DNA of 49,320 nt from assembly GCA_013823245.1 (NCBI GenBank), contig PNLU01000012.1:1-49320 (forward strand), in the 5' to 3' direction. Of the stretch, positions 7,384 to 17,393 are shown in pieces. This stretch comes from Alcanivorax sp. (GTDB taxonomy: Bacteria > Pseudomonadota > Gammaproteobacteria > Pseudomonadales > Alcanivoracaceae). Each line of letters begins with the position of its first letter. Position 1 is the first letter of the stretch. Made by a program: the position numbers and the translations under genes. Under the pieces are notes generated by a model. The model was not told where the DNA came from and did no database searches. It worked only from the letters and a program-made list of their open reading frames with translations.

Positions 7384-9669
7384 ATGCCACTGCGCCTGCG
7401 TTTTTACCCCTGGTTACTGGCCGCTGCGGTGGCACCCTCGCTGGTGGGCGCAGAACAGCTCGGCTGGATGACCCGCGACGAAATCGCCGCCCTGCCCGCG
7501 GAGGAACAGCGGCCGGTGCAGGCGTGGTGCCATGGCACCTACATCAATCCTGGCCTGGGCGAACCCGACCCGCGAGCCGACACCGTGATCACCGCAGACC
7601 GCTCGCGCCTGACCCCGGACGGCCTGGCCGAACTGCTGGGCGATGTCGAGATCGAGCAGCCCGGGCGCCGCCTGCGCGCCGACAGCGCCAGCATGAATCA
7701 GGACAGCGGCGACTTCTCGCTGGCCGGCAGCGTGCGGGCCGACTCTGGTCTTTTCAGCTTCCGCGCCGACAGCATGACTGGCAATACCCGGCGCGAAGAA
7801 GCCACCCTGACCGGCGTGCGCTATGCCCTGTTCGACATCCATGCCCGCGGCGGCGCAGCGCAGGTCGAGCAGCGCGATCAACGCGTGTTCATTCAGGATG
7901 GCAGCTACACCACCTGCCCGCCGGACCAGCGCGGCTGGGCCATCCATGCCCGCAATATCGAACTGGACCGCGAACGCGGCTGGGGCTCGGCGCGACATAT
8001 CGTGCTGCGGGTGCGCGACGTGCCCACCCTGTATCTGCCCTGGATGACCTTTCCGATCGACGACCGGCGCAAGACCGGGCTGCTGTTTCCCAGCCTGAGC
8101 CTGACCGACGACGGTGGCATCGACTTCGCCCAGCCGATCTACTTCAACATTCATCCACAATTCGATGCCACGCTGGCCCCCCGGCATATCCAGAACCGGG
8201 GCACCGGCTTCGACAGCCAGGCCCGTTATCTCACTACCTTCGGGGAGGGCGAGCTCAACTATGGCCTGATCAGCAACGACCGCCGCGCCGACGGCGAGGA
8301 CCGGGTGCTGGCCAACTGGCGGCATACCGGGCAGGTGCAGCGCTGGACGCTGTCTTCGGACGTCAATTACGTTTCCGACGATTTCTACTTCAAGGATCTT
8401 GAGTCAGGGCTGGATGTGCGCGCCCAGACCAACCTGCCCCGTCAGGCCGAAGCGTTGTACCGGGGACGCACCTGGCAGTTCCTGACCCGGGTTCAGGCCT
8501 GGCAAACCATTGACCCCACCCTGCCGGATGCCGACCTGCCCTACCGCCGCCTGCCGCAATTTGCACTCACCGGCCGGCCGCGGCTGGCGGGTCCGCTGCA
8601 TGGCCTGTGGGTCAGCGATTTCACCCGCTTTGACCGCTCCACCGATGATCTGACCGCCAACGTCACTGGCGACCGCCTGCATCTGCAACCCGCGCTGACG
8701 CTGCCGCTGACCCGCGCCTGGGGCTATATCGAGCCGCGCGCCCGGCTTTACTACACCCGTTATGAGCTCGATGGTGTGGCAGCGGGCCAGGGTGAGAGCC
8801 CCGAGCGTGACCTCTGGGGCGTCAGCCTGGACAGCGGCCTGTTTCTGGAGCGACCCTTCGAGCTGAATGAGCGGGCCTGGCAGCAGACCCTGGAACCGCG
8901 ACTGTTCTACAGCCGCATTGCCTTCGAGGATCAGGACGATCTGCCCAATTTCGACGCCGGACAGCTGACTTTCGGTTACGGCAGCCTGTTTCGCGAAAAC
9001 CGCTTCACCGGCTACGACCGGATCGGTGACGAAGAAAAACTCGCCATGGGGCTGACCTCGCGCTTCCTGGACAGCGACAGCGGCCGCGAGGCCCTGCGTT
9101 TGCGGCTCGGGCAGGCCTATTATTTTCGCGACCGAGAGGTGCAACTGGACGGCGACCCCGTGGATGACCGTACCTGGTCGCCAGTCGTGGCCGACACCAC
9201 CTGGTACCTGAACCGCTACTGGCAGGTCTTTGCAGAAACCCAGTGGGACAGGGAGAATGACCGTCGCGAGCAGAACAGTCTGCGCATCGGCTATGTGGAC
9301 GGCGAACGGCGTGTGGCCCACATCGGCTATCGTTATCGCGACCGTGATGACATCACGCAGACGGAACTGGCGGCGATCTGGCCGGTCCATCGCAACTGGA
9401 GTCTGATCGGACGCTGGCTCTATGATGTCGAAGACAACCGCTCACTGGAGAACCTGGTCGGGTTGGAATACCGCGATTGCTGCTGGCAGTTGCGCGTGCT
9501 CGGCCTGCGTGAGCTAACCGACCGCACCGGCGACGGCCTGCTGGAAGCGGACCAGCGTTATATGCTGCAGATTCAGATGCTTGGGCTGGGTGGATTCAGC
9601 GGCCGCGTGGAGAGCCTGCTGGAACGCACCATTCCGGGCTACGGGAGACAATATGGTACCAACTATTAA
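7384..9669 (+). CDS. lptD: LPS-assembly outer membrane protein LptD
   Basis: 761 residues. LptD forms the outer-membrane beta-barrel that, with LptE, inserts lipopolysaccharide into the outer leaflet. A signal peptide covers residues 1-23 (cleavage probably after VGA). An OstA/LptA-like jellyroll domain follows at about 65-200, then the barrel. The four cysteines expected to form the two long-range disulfides are present: C49, C178 and the adjacent pair C699-C700. The long region between them is rich in alternating aromatic strands. surA begins inside its last 17 bases, so the two are coupled. No clear promoter was found in 7207-7383. Confidence 0.96.
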   Translation: MPLRLRFYPWLLAAAVAPSLVGAEQLGWMTRDEIAALPAEEQRPVQAWCHGTYINPGLGEPDPRADTVITADRSRLTPDGLAELLGDVEIEQPGRRLRADSASMNQDSGDFSLAGSVRADSGLFSFRADSMTGNTRREEATLTGVRYALFDIHARGGAAQVEQRDQRVFIQDGSYTTCPPDQRGWAIHARNIELDRERGWGSARHIVLRVRDVPTLYLPWMTFPIDDRRKTGLLFPSLSLTDDGGIDFAQPIYFNIHPQFDATLAPRHIQNRGTGFDSQARYLTTFGEGELNYGLISNDRRADGEDRVLANWRHTGQVQRWTLSSDVNYVSDDFYFKDLESGLDVRAQTNLPRQAEALYRGRTWQFLTRVQAWQTIDPTLPDADLPYRRLPQFALTGRPRLAGPLHGLWVSDFTRFDRSTDDLTANVTGDRLHLQPALTLPLTRAWGYIEPRARLYYTRYELDGVAAGQGESPERDLWGVSLDSGLFLERPFELNERAWQQTLEPRLFYSRIAFEDQDDLPNFDAGQLTFGYGSLFRENRFTGYDRIGDEEKLAMGLTSRFLDSDSGREALRLRLGQAYYFRDREVQLDGDPVDDRTWSPVVADTTWYLNRYWQVFAETQWDRENDRREQNSLRIGYVDGERRVAHIGYRYRDRDDITQTELAAIWPVHRNWSLIGRWLYDVEDNRSLENLVGLEYRDCCWQLRVLGLRELTDRTGDGLLEADQRYMLQIQMLGLGGFSGRVESLLERTIPGYGRQYGTNY

Positions 9670-10942
9670 ACGCACCCTCGGTGCCGCCCTGATGGCGGCC
9701 ATGCTGATTCCGGGTGTGTCCCAGGCCTTGCAAGTGCTGGATCGCATTGCAGCCGTGGTCAATGACAGCGTCATCATGGAAAGCGAGCTGGATCAGCGCG
9801 TGGACGATCTGGCACGCCAGTTCATGGCCGATGGCCAGCAACTGCCGCCACGCAATATCCTGCGCCCGCAGGTGCTGGAGCGCATGATCATCGAGCGTCT
9901 GCAGCTGGATCAGGCCGAACGGGCCGGTATTCGCGTTGATGACAGTTCACTGAACCAGACCCTGTCCGGCGTCGCACGCCAGAACGGCATGACCCTGGAC
10001 GAGTTTGTCGCGGCCTTGCGCGAAGATGGCTACAACTGGGCCGACTTCCGCGAGCAGATCCGCAACGAAATGGTGATCAACCAGTTGCACCAGCGCCAGG
10101 TTGGCCGCCGCGTCCGCATCACCGACCGCGAAGTGGACCGCTTCCTGGAATCGGAAATGGGCCGCCAGCTGTTCGAGGCCGAATTCCGCCTCGGGCACAT
10201 CCTGATCGGCCTGCCCGACGGCGCCTCGCCGGATCAGGTCGACGAGGCCCAGGCCCGTGCCGAGGACCTGGTCAACCGGATTCGCGCCGGGGCCAGCTTT
10301 CACGAAATGGCCGTGAGCTACTCCGATGGTCCGCAGGCACTGGAAGGCGGCGATCTGGGCTGGCGCGAGGCCGCCCAGTTGCCGTCACTGTTCTCGGAGC
10401 GCGCCGTGGACATGCAGGCCGGGCAGGTCTCCGAGCCGATCCGCGCGGGCAACGGCTATCACATCCTGCTGATGATCGACCGTCGCGGTGGTGCCACCCA
10501 GATCGTCGAGCAACACCGGGTGCGGCACATCCTGATCCGCAGCACCGCCGTGCGCAGCCAGGCGCAGGCCGAACGGCTGATCGTGCAATTGCATCAGCGC
10601 ATCGAGAACGGCGAGAGCTTCTCGGCACTGGCCCGCGAGTTTTCCGATGATCCCGGCAGCGCACGTAACGGCGGCGACCTGGGCTGGGTATCACCGGGCG
10701 AAATGGTGGGTCAGTTCGAGCAGACCTTCCGCAATACTCCGCAGGGCGAGCTGTCTCCGATCTTCCAGACCGAATTCGGCTGGCATTTCCTGCGCGTGGA
10801 TGACGTCCGCACGGCCGACATGAGCGACGAATTCCGCCGTCTGCGTGCCCGTCAGGCCCTGCACCAGCGCCGCTTCGACGAAGAACTGCAGCAGTGGCTG
10901 CGTGAGTCACGCGCCGAAGCCTACGTGGATGTCCGCATCTGA
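9653..10942 (+). CDS. surA: Periplasmic chaperone and peptidyl-prolyl isomerase SurA
   Basis: 429 residues. SurA escorts outer-membrane proteins such as LptD across the periplasm. It has a signal peptide (residues about 1-24, ending GVSQA), the N-terminal chaperone domain with VVNDSVIMESELDQRV, and two parvulin domains at about 175-275 and 285-385, each with the family's FSDDPGSA/GGDLGW-type features (YSDGPQALEGGDLGW in the first, FSDDPGSARNGGDLGWV in the second). The chosen ATG has GGGAG five bases upstream and overlaps the lptD end by 17 bases; the upstream part of the frame is an lptD shadow. Confidence 0.96.
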   Translation: MVPTIKRTLGAALMAAMLIPGVSQALQVLDRIAAVVNDSVIMESELDQRVDDLARQFMADGQQLPPRNILRPQVLERMIIERLQLDQAERAGIRVDDSSLNQTLSGVARQNGMTLDEFVAALREDGYNWADFREQIRNEMVINQLHQRQVGRRVRITDREVDRFLESEMGRQLFEAEFRLGHILIGLPDGASPDQVDEAQARAEDLVNRIRAGASFHEMAVSYSDGPQALEGGDLGWREAAQLPSLFSERAVDMQAGQVSEPIRAGNGYHILLMIDRRGGATQIVEQHRVRHILIRSTAVRSQAQAERLIVQLHQRIENGESFSALAREFSDDPGSARNGGDLGWVSPGEMVGQFEQTFRNTPQGELSPIFQTEFGWHFLRVDDVRTADMSDEFRRLRARQALHQRRFDEELQQWLRESRAEAYVDVRI

Positions 10943-10943
10943 T

Positions 10944-11939
10944 ATGGCCACGGCGCCGATCGCCATCAGTTGCGGGGACCCCGCCGGCATCGGCCCCGAC
11001 CTGGTGCTGAGCCTGCCCACCCATCTGCCCGGGGCACCGCTGGTGGCCCTGGGAGACCGGCAGGTGCTGGAAGCGCGGCGCCAGCAATTGGGCCTCGACG
11101 TCACGCTGATGGACTGGACGCCGGGCCAGCCCCTCCCGGAAACGGGCCTGCCCGTGTGGGATTGCCCCGCCGGTATCCATGTTCAGCCCGGCCGGGCCGA
11201 TCCGCGCACCGCCATCGGTACCCTGACCTTGCTGGATCGCGCCATCGACGGCTGCCTGGACGGCACCTTCGCCGCCATGGTGACCGCGCCACTGGCCAAG
11301 TCCGTGATCTGCGAGGGTGTCGACCCCAGCTTCACCGGGCACACCGAATACCTGGCCGCACGCAGCAACACCCCCCGTGTCGTCATGATGCTGGCAGCAG
11401 GCACGCTGCGCGTGGCCCTGGCCACCACCCACCTGCCCCTGCGTCAGGTGGCGGACGCCCTGAACGCCGCGGATCTGGCCGCCACCCTGCGCATTCTCGA
11501 TCACGACCTGCGCCAGCATTTCGGCCTCGCCACGCCACGTATCCTGGTGCTGGGCCTCAACCCCCATGCCGGCGAGAGCGGACACCTGGGCCGCGAGGAA
11601 ATCGAGCTGATCCAGCCGACGCTGGAGACGTTGCGCGCCGAGGGCCTGCACCTGACCGGCCCGCTGCCCGCCGATACCGCCTTCACACCACGCCACCTGG
11701 ACAGGCATGATGCCGTGCTCGCCATGTACCACGACCAGGGTCTGCCGGTACTCAAGTACGCCGGCTTCGGTGAAGCCGTGAACATCACCCTGGGGCTGCC
11801 GTTCCTGCGCACCTCGGTGGACCACGGCACCGCCTTCGAGCTCGCTGGCACCGGCCGTGCCGAGCCCGGCAGCCTGATCGCCGCCACACGCATGGCCCTC
11901 ACGCTGTCCCGCACCCGTGCTACACTGCCGCCCCTCTGA
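10944..11939 (+). CDS. pdxA: 4-hydroxythreonine-4-phosphate dehydrogenase
   Basis: 331 residues. It oxidises 4-phosphohydroxy-L-threonine with NAD in the DXP-dependent pyridoxal-5'-phosphate pathway. Motifs are SCGDPAGIGPDL at the N-terminus, TAPLAKSVI, the metal-binding FTGHTEYLA, AMYHDQGLPVLKY and DHGTAFELAGTG. The ATG one base after the surA stop gives the usual length; an in-frame ATG at 10929 inside surA is possible and would add five residues. Neither has a strong ribosome site, so reinitiation from surA is likely. Confidence 0.95.
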   Translation: MATAPIAISCGDPAGIGPDLVLSLPTHLPGAPLVALGDRQVLEARRQQLGLDVTLMDWTPGQPLPETGLPVWDCPAGIHVQPGRADPRTAIGTLTLLDRAIDGCLDGTFAAMVTAPLAKSVICEGVDPSFTGHTEYLAARSNTPRVVMMLAAGTLRVALATTHLPLRQVADALNAADLAATLRILDHDLRQHFGLATPRILVLGLNPHAGESGHLGREEIELIQPTLETLRAEGLHLTGPLPADTAFTPRHLDRHDAVLAMYHDQGLPVLKYAGFGEAVNITLGLPFLRTSVDHGTAFELAGTGRAEPGSLIAATRMALTLSRTRATLPPL

Positions 11940-11957
11940 ATCCGGTACGGAGCTCCC

Positions 11958-12761
11958 ATGGCCCGACATCAGGCGCGCAAGCGCTTCGGCCAGCATTTCC
12001 TCGTCGACACACAGCTGATCCAGCGCCTGGTGCGCAGCATTGCACCCGCCGCCGACGCCCTGATGGTCGAGATCGGCCCGGGCCAGGGCGCGCTGACCCG
12101 CCCCCTGCTGGACGTCGTGGACCATCTGCATGCGGTGGAACTGGACCGCGACCTGATTACCCTGCTGGAGCGCCAGATCAGCCCACAGCGACTGACAGTC
12201 CATGCCGCTGATGCCCTGCGCTTTGATTTCCGCACCATCAGCAACGCACCGGGCGCCCTGCGCGTGGTGGGCAACCTGCCCTACAACATCTCCACCCCGT
12301 TGATGTTCCACCTGATCAGCCAGATCGAGATCATCCGTGACATGCACTTCATGTTGCAGAAGGAGATGGTGGACCGCCTGGTCGCCCGGCCCGGCAGCAG
12401 CGACTGGGGGCGCCTGAGCGTCATGATCCAGTACCACTGCCAGGCCGATTTCCTGTTCACAGTGCCGCCCGGAGCCTTCAGCCCGCCACCGAAGGTGGAC
12501 TCTGCCATCGTCCGGCTGACCCCGCATGCCACACTGCCCCACCCGGTCAGCGACTACACGCTGTTCGCCGGCCTGGTGAACCAGGTGTTTACACAACGAC
12601 GCAAGGCCATCCGAAATGGGCTAAAATCGTTCCTGACGCGTGAAGAGATCGAAGCGCTCGACATTGACCCCGGGCTGCGCCCGGATCAGCTCGGGCTGGC
12701 CGAATTTGCCGCCCTGGCCAACGCGGCCGCCGCACGCCAGGCACCATCAAGGGAATCGTGA
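11958..12761 (+). CDS. rsmA: 16S rRNA dimethyladenosine transferase
   Basis: 267 residues. RsmA (KsgA) dimethylates the two adjacent adenines in helix 45 of 16S rRNA late in 30S assembly. The SAM site is EIGPGQGALTRPLL, the active-site motif is NLPYNIS, and KRFGQHFLVD is the conserved N-terminus; FSPPPKVDSA lies in the family position. GGAG precedes the ATG. It is 18 bases after pdxA and just before apaG, the classic order seen in enterics. Confidence 0.97.
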   Translation: MARHQARKRFGQHFLVDTQLIQRLVRSIAPAADALMVEIGPGQGALTRPLLDVVDHLHAVELDRDLITLLERQISPQRLTVHAADALRFDFRTISNAPGALRVVGNLPYNISTPLMFHLISQIEIIRDMHFMLQKEMVDRLVARPGSSDWGRLSVMIQYHCQADFLFTVPPGAFSPPPKVDSAIVRLTPHATLPHPVSDYTLFAGLVNQVFTQRRKAIRNGLKSFLTREEIEALDIDPGLRPDQLGLAEFAALANAAAARQAPSRES

Positions 12762-12762
12762 C

Positions 12763-13155
12763 ATGACCCAGGCCAACCAAGACCCGCACTACCGCATTCA
12801 CGTGGAGGTAGAGGCCGAGTTTCTGGCAGAACAGAGTGACGCCGACGTGCCACGCTGGGTCTATGCCTACCACGTGACCATTCGCAACGATGGCGACATG
12901 CCGGCGCGTCTGCTGACACGCCACTGGGTCATCACCGACGGCGAGGAGCGGGTGCAGGAGGTACACGGCGAGGGCGTCATCGGCGAACAGCCGCGTCTGG
13001 CCCCCGGCCAGGCCTTCCGCTACAGCAGCGGCGCCGTACTGGAAACCCGAATCGGCAGCATGCATGGCAGCTATCAGATGCTGGCCGAAGACGGCACCTG
13101 CTTCGACGCCACCATCCCGCCTTTTACCCTGGCGCCACCGCATGCGCTGCACTGA
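12763..13155 (+). CDS. apaG: ApaG (DUF525) protein
   Basis: 130 residues, the normal ApaG length. The fibronectin-III-like DUF525 fold is recognised by YAYHVTIRNDGD, LLTRHWVITD, the loop GEGVIGEQPRLAPGQAF and GSMHGSYQM. Its molecular role is unsettled; pyrophosphate/nucleotide binding has been proposed. The ATG lies one base after the rsmA stop and AAGGGA is about 8 bases upstream. Confidence 0.94.
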   Translation: MTQANQDPHYRIHVEVEAEFLAEQSDADVPRWVYAYHVTIRNDGDMPARLLTRHWVITDGEERVQEVHGEGVIGEQPRLAPGQAFRYSSGAVLETRIGSMHGSYQMLAEDGTCFDATIPPFTLAPPHALH

Positions 13156-13167
13156 CGCCGTACCCGA

Positions 13168-13989
13168 ATGAGTACCTACGCCATCGGCGACATCCAGGGC
13201 TGCCTGGGCGCCTTCAACAACCTGCTGGAACAAATTGCCTTCGATCCGACGCGGGATCGCCTGCTGCTGGCCGGTGACCTGGTCAGCCGGGGCGAGGATT
13301 CCCTCGGCACGCTGCGCCGCATCCATGCACTGCGCGACGTCGTCACCTGCGTGCTGGGCAATCACGACCTGCACCTGCTCGCACTGGCCTCAGGTGCGGC
13401 GAACGTGCGGGAAAAAGAGCGCGATCTTGCCGAGATCCTGGCCGCACCGGATCGCGACATCCTGCTCGACTGGTTGCGCCAGCAGCCGCTGGCCGTGGAC
13501 CTGCCCGACTTCAATGCCCTGCTGGTTCACGCAGGCGTGCCGCCCCTGTGGACCGCCGCAGAGACGCTGTCGCGCGCCGCCGAGGTGCAGGCCGTGCTGC
13601 GCAGCGAGCAAGCCGATGCCTTCTTCAGCGCCATGTATGGTAACAGCCCGGCTGGCTGGTCTGATGACCTCAGTGGCATGACCCGCCTGCGTGTTATCAC
13701 CAACTATCTGACGCGTATGCGTTTTGTCGACATGGACGGCGCACTCGACCTGTCCCGCAAGGGCGAAGCCGAGCAGGCGCCGCCCGGCTTCATGCCCTGG
13801 TTCCAGCATCCCCACCGGCGCGCCACCGATGTCCGTATCCTGTTTGGCCACTGGGCGGCGCTGGAGGGCCGTGTGTCGGAAAGTCAGCTGGAAGCGCTGG
13901 ATACCGGCTGCGTCTGGGGCGGCCAGCTTACTGCCCTGCGGCTGGAGGATAACCGCCGATTCCACTGCGACTGTCACGCCCACCGCTGA
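13168..13989 (+). CDS. apaH: Symmetrical diadenosine tetraphosphatase
   Basis: 273 residues. ApaH hydrolyses Ap4A to two ADP and also removes Np4 caps from RNA. The metallophosphoesterase signature is intact: GDIQGC, then LAGDLVSRGEDSL and VLGNHDLHLLAL, with FGHWAALEG towards the C-terminus. It closes the lptD to apaH run, only 12 bases after apaG. Confidence 0.96.
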   Translation: MSTYAIGDIQGCLGAFNNLLEQIAFDPTRDRLLLAGDLVSRGEDSLGTLRRIHALRDVVTCVLGNHDLHLLALASGAANVREKERDLAEILAAPDRDILLDWLRQQPLAVDLPDFNALLVHAGVPPLWTAAETLSRAAEVQAVLRSEQADAFFSAMYGNSPAGWSDDLSGMTRLRVITNYLTRMRFVDMDGALDLSRKGEAEQAPPGFMPWFQHPHRRATDVRILFGHWAALEGRVSESQLEALDTGCVWGGQLTALRLEDNRRFHCDCHAHR

Positions 13990-14030
13990 TCAACCGCCCT
14001 CACTCGCCTTCACTTCACGTTGCACATTTT

Positions 14031-14080
14031 GCGTGCTGAATTTTTTTGACTTTCGGCACGCTTCATGGCCATTCTAGAAG
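14031..14080 (+). promoter_or_regulatory. Hairpin and possible promoter region before prkA
   Basis: In the 167-base gap between apaH and prkA, arms at 14031-14040 and 14052-14061 pair over ten bases with one G-T wobble, around a T-rich loop. There is no T-tract after the stem, so it is not a standard plus-strand terminator. TTGACT at 14046-14051 with CATTCT about 18 bases on is a weak sigma-70-like pair. GGCAC at 14055 followed by ATGG is a partial match to a sigma-54 site; enteric yeaGH uses sigma-54. None of these is decisive. Confidence 0.25.
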
Positions 14081-14156
14081 CGTCATGAAACCAACACCCC
14101 AGCGACACAAGGATACCATCCGGATGTAACCAGGCACTGAGTGAGGGAGTCCAGGC

Positions 14157-16079
14157 ATGAGCATCGTCAGCCACTACCAAGCCCGCTATGAAGCCACCCA
14201 GCAAGAGGAGTATTCGCTCGAAGAATATCTCGCCTTGTGCAAGTCGGACCCCATGACCTACGCCACCGCTGCCGAGCGGATGTTGATGGCGATTGGCGAG
14301 CCCGAACTCATAGACACCTCCCGCGAACCTCGCCTGTCACGCATCTTTTCCAACAAGATCATTCGCCGCTACCCGGCCTTCAGTGACTTCTATGGCATGG
14401 AAGATGCCATAGAAAATATCGTTGCCTACTTTCGCCATGCCGCGCAGGGGCTGGAAGAGAAGAAACAGATCCTGTATCTGCTCGGCCCGGTGGGTGGCGG
14501 CAAGTCCTCGCTGGCCGAAAAGCTGAAGGCGTTGATCCAGAGAGTCCCGTTCTACGCCATCAAGGGGTCGCCGGTGAACGAGTCACCACTGGCGCTGTTC
14601 GATGCCGAGGAAGACGGTCCGATTCTGGAGGAAGAATACGGCATACCGCGCCGCTATCTGCGTTCGGTGATGTCACCCTGGGCGGTCAAGCGTATGCATG
14701 AATACGGCGGCGACATTTCGCAGTTCCGGGTTGTCAAACTGTACCCGTCCATTCTGGACCAGGTGGCCGTGGCCAAGACCGAGCCGGGCGACGAGAACAA
14801 CCAGGATATTTCCGCACTGGTCGGCAAGGTCGACATCCGCAAGCTTGAGGACTTTGCCCAGAACGACCCGGACGCCTACAGCTTCTCCGGCGGCCTGTGC
14901 CGCGCCAATCAGGGCCTGCTCGAATTTGTCGAGATGTTCAAGGCGCCCATCAAGGTGCTGCACCCATTGCTGACCGCCACACAGGAAGGCAACTACAACG
15001 GTACCGAGCACATGGGTGCCATTCCGTTCGAAGGCATCGTACTGGCGCACTCCAACGAGGCCGAATGGCAGAGCTTCCGCAACAACAAGAACAACGAGGC
15101 CTTCATTGATCGCGTCTTTATCGTCAAGGTGCCCTACTGCCTGCGCTTTGACGAAGAGGTCCATATTTATGAAAAGCTGCTGGCCAACAGCAGCCTCCGG
15201 GAAGCCCAGTGCGCCCCGGATACCCTGGAAATGCTGGCCCAGTTTTCAGTCCTCACGCGACTGAAAGAGCCGGAGAACTCCAGCATCTACTCCAAGATGC
15301 GCATCTATAACGGCGACAATCTGAAGGATATTGATCCCAAGGCCAAATCGCTGCAGGAATACCGGGACGCCGCCGGCGTCGATGAGGGGATGAGCGGCAT
15401 TTCCACTCGATTCGCGTTCAAGATCCTGTCCAAGGTATTCAACTTCGATCACTCCGAGGTGGCCGCCAACCCGGTTCACCTGATGCATGTCCTGGAACAG
15501 CAGATCGAACAGGAGCAGTTCCCCCAGGAGCGGCAGGAGCAGCTGCGGCGCTATATCAAGGAATTCCTGGTGCCGCGCTACGTCGAGTTCATCGGCAAGG
15601 AAATCCAGACGGCTTACCTGGAGTCCTACTCCGAGTACGGCCAGAACATCTTCGATCGCTATGTGACCTACGCCGACTTCTGGATTCAGGACCAGGAGTT
15701 CCGCGATCCCGATACCGGCGAGATCTTCGACCGCCAGGCCCTCAACGAGGAACTGGAAAAGATCGAGAAACCCGCCGGCATTTCCAACCCCAAGGATTTC
15801 CGCAACGAAGTCGTCAACTTTGTGCTGCGCGCCCGGGCCAACCATGAGGGCCGCAACCCGTCCTGGCTGAGCTATCAGAAATTGCGCAATGTGATCGAGA
15901 AGAAGATGTTTTCGAACACCGAGGACCTGCTCCCGGTCATCTCCTTCAATGCCAAGGGCTCGAAGGAAGACCAGAAGAAGCACAACGACTTCGTGCAACG
16001 GATGGTGGATCGCGGCTACACGGAGAAGCAGGTCCGACTGTTGTCGGAATGGTACCTGCGGGTGCGCAAGGCGCAGTAA
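14157..16079 (+). CDS. prkA: Serine protein kinase PrkA (YeaG)
   Basis: 640 residues. PrkA-family proteins combine an AAA-type ATPase N-domain with a C-terminal kinase-like domain; in enterics YeaG acts in nitrogen starvation and stationary-phase responses. The P-loop GPVGGGKS is at residues 110-117. The family's strongly conserved tract around [17 protein letters not shown] and [12 protein letters not shown] is present. GGGAG lies upstream of the ATG. First of three genes (prkA, yeaH, spoVR) that recur together across Proteobacteria. Confidence 0.95.
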   Translation: MSIVSHYQARYEATQQEEYSLEEYLALCKSDPMTYATAAERMLMAIGEPELIDTSREPRLSRIFSNKIIRRYPAFSDFYGMEDAIENIVAYFRHAAQGLEEKKQILYLLGPVGGGKSSLAEKLKALIQRVPFYAIKGSPVNESPLALFDAEEDGPILEEEYGIPRRYLRSVMSPWAVKRMHEYGGDISQFRVVKLYPSILDQVAVAKTEPGDENNQDISALVGKVDIRKLEDFAQNDPDAYSFSGGLCRANQGLLEFVEMFKAPIKVLHPLLTATQEGNYNGTEHMGAIPFEGIVLAHSNEAEWQSFRNNKNNEAFIDRVFIVKVPYCLRFDEEVHIYEKLLANSSLREAQCAPDTLEMLAQFSVLTRLKEPENSSIYSKMRIYNGDNLKDIDPKAKSLQEYRDAAGVDEGMSGISTRFAFKILSKVFNFDHSEVAANPVHLMHVLEQQIEQEQFPQERQEQLRRYIKEFLVPRYVEFIGKEIQTAYLESYSEYGQNIFDRYVTYADFWIQDQEFRDPDTGEIFDRQALNEELEKIEKPAGISNPKDFRNEVVNFVLRARANHEGRNPSWLSYQKLRNVIEKKMFSNTEDLLPVISFNAKGSKEDQKKHNDFVQRMVDRGYTEKQVRLLSEWYLRVRKAQ

Positions 16080-16113
16080 CCCTTGTCGCAGTAACCTCTG
16101 TCAGGAGCGCGAC

Positions 16114-17391
16114 ATGAGCTTTATCGTCGACCGCAGGCTGAACGGCAAGAACAAGAGCACCGTCAATCGGCAACGCTTCATGCGCCGGTATCGCGAACAT
16201 ATCCGTGATGCGGTCAATGACGCGGTGAACCAGCGTTCCATCCGTGATATGGAACGGGGCGAGCGCATTATCATTCCGCGCAAGGACCTCAACGAACCAC
16301 AGTTCCATCATGGACCGGGCGGGCGGCGCACCGTCGTCCATCCCGGCAACAAGGAATTTCAGCAGGGCGATACCGTGGCACGCCCACCCGGCGGTGGTGG
16401 CGGCGACGGCGGCCAGGCCTCCAACAGCGGCGAAGGCATGGATGACTTTGCCTTCGAGCTCGACCCGCGCGAATTTCTCAACTTCCTGTTCGAAGGGCTG
16501 GCACTGCCCAATCTGGTGAAGCGGCAGCTACAGGGCGACAAGAACTATCGCGTTGTGCACGGCGGCATTGTCAGTGAAGGCAACCCGTCCAAGATCAATA
16601 TTGTACGCTCCATGCGCCAGGCTTCCATGCGCCGTCGCGCACTGAGCGCCGCCGCGCGCCGCCGCCTGCGCGACCTGCAGGCGGAGCAGCAAGCGCTGCT
16701 GAACAGCGAGCAGTCCCTGGAACGCCAGAGCCGCCTGCAAGCGCTGGCTGAACAGATCGCCCGCCTGGAGCGACGCATCGGCGGCATTCCGTTCCTGGAC
16801 ACTGTCGACCTGCGCTATAACCACACCGTGCGGCAGCCGGTTCCCGTCAGCCGCGCCGTCATGTTCTGCATCATGGATGTATCCGGGTCCATGAGCCAGG
16901 AAATGAAGGAGCTGGCCAAGCGCTTCTTCCTGTTGCTGTATCTGTTTCTGGAGCGCAACTACCAGCACACCGAAGTGGTTTTCATCCGTCATCACACCAG
17001 CGCCAAGGAGGTCGACGAGCAGGAATTCTTCTACTCCCGTGAAACTGGAGGCACCATCGTCTCCAGTGCACTTCGGCTCACCGCCGACATCATTCGCGAG
17101 CGCTATCCTGCGGAGAGCTGGAACATCTATGGCGCCCAGGCCTCGGATGGCGACAACTGGAATGACGACTCCCCCACCTGCATGCGCATACTCCGCGATG
17201 AGTTGCTGCCGCACATGCAGTACTTTTCCTACGTCGAAATCATGCCGCGCCGCCACCAGGCCCTGTGGAACACCTATGCACAACTGCGCCGCGAACAACC
17301 GCAGGTGTTTGCCATGGAGCAAATCGACACACCCGGTGATATCTATCCAGTATTTCGTGAACTGTTCCGCCAGCGCATGGAGGAGCATTGA
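16114..17391 (+). CDS. yeaH: YeaH, DUF444 / von Willebrand-A-like protein
   Basis: 425 residues. The start [20 protein letters not shown] is typical of the family and has AGGAG upstream. After a basic N-terminus, residues about 85-110 form a Gly-rich, low-complexity linker (GGGGGDGG), and residues about 125-190 are basic and coiled. The VWA-like domain begins at the MIDAS motif MDVSGSMS near residue 255. YeaH works genetically with PrkA in stress survival, biochemical role unknown. The frame upstream of 16114 is a shadow of prkA. Confidence 0.93.
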   Translation: MSFIVDRRLNGKNKSTVNRQRFMRRYREHIRDAVNDAVNQRSIRDMERGERIIIPRKDLNEPQFHHGPGGRRTVVHPGNKEFQQGDTVARPPGGGGGDGGQASNSGEGMDDFAFELDPREFLNFLFEGLALPNLVKRQLQGDKNYRVVHGGIVSEGNPSKINIVRSMRQASMRRRALSAAARRRLRDLQAEQQALLNSEQSLERQSRLQALAEQIARLERRIGGIPFLDTVDLRYNHTVRQPVPVSRAVMFCIMDVSGSMSQEMKELAKRFFLLLYLFLERNYQHTEVVFIRHHTSAKEVDEQEFFYSRETGGTIVSSALRLTADIIRERYPAESWNIYGAQASDGDNWNDDSPTCMRILRDELLPHMQYFSYVEIMPRRHQALWNTYAQLRREQPQVFAMEQIDTPGDIYPVFRELFRQRMEEH

Positions 17392-17393
17392 GC

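Noticed and set aside
10272-12596. Open frame of 774 codons on the minus strand
   Set aside because: It lies antisense to surA, pdxA and rsmA, all with clear family motifs. Long antisense frames are expected at this base composition and the translation has no recognisable domain.
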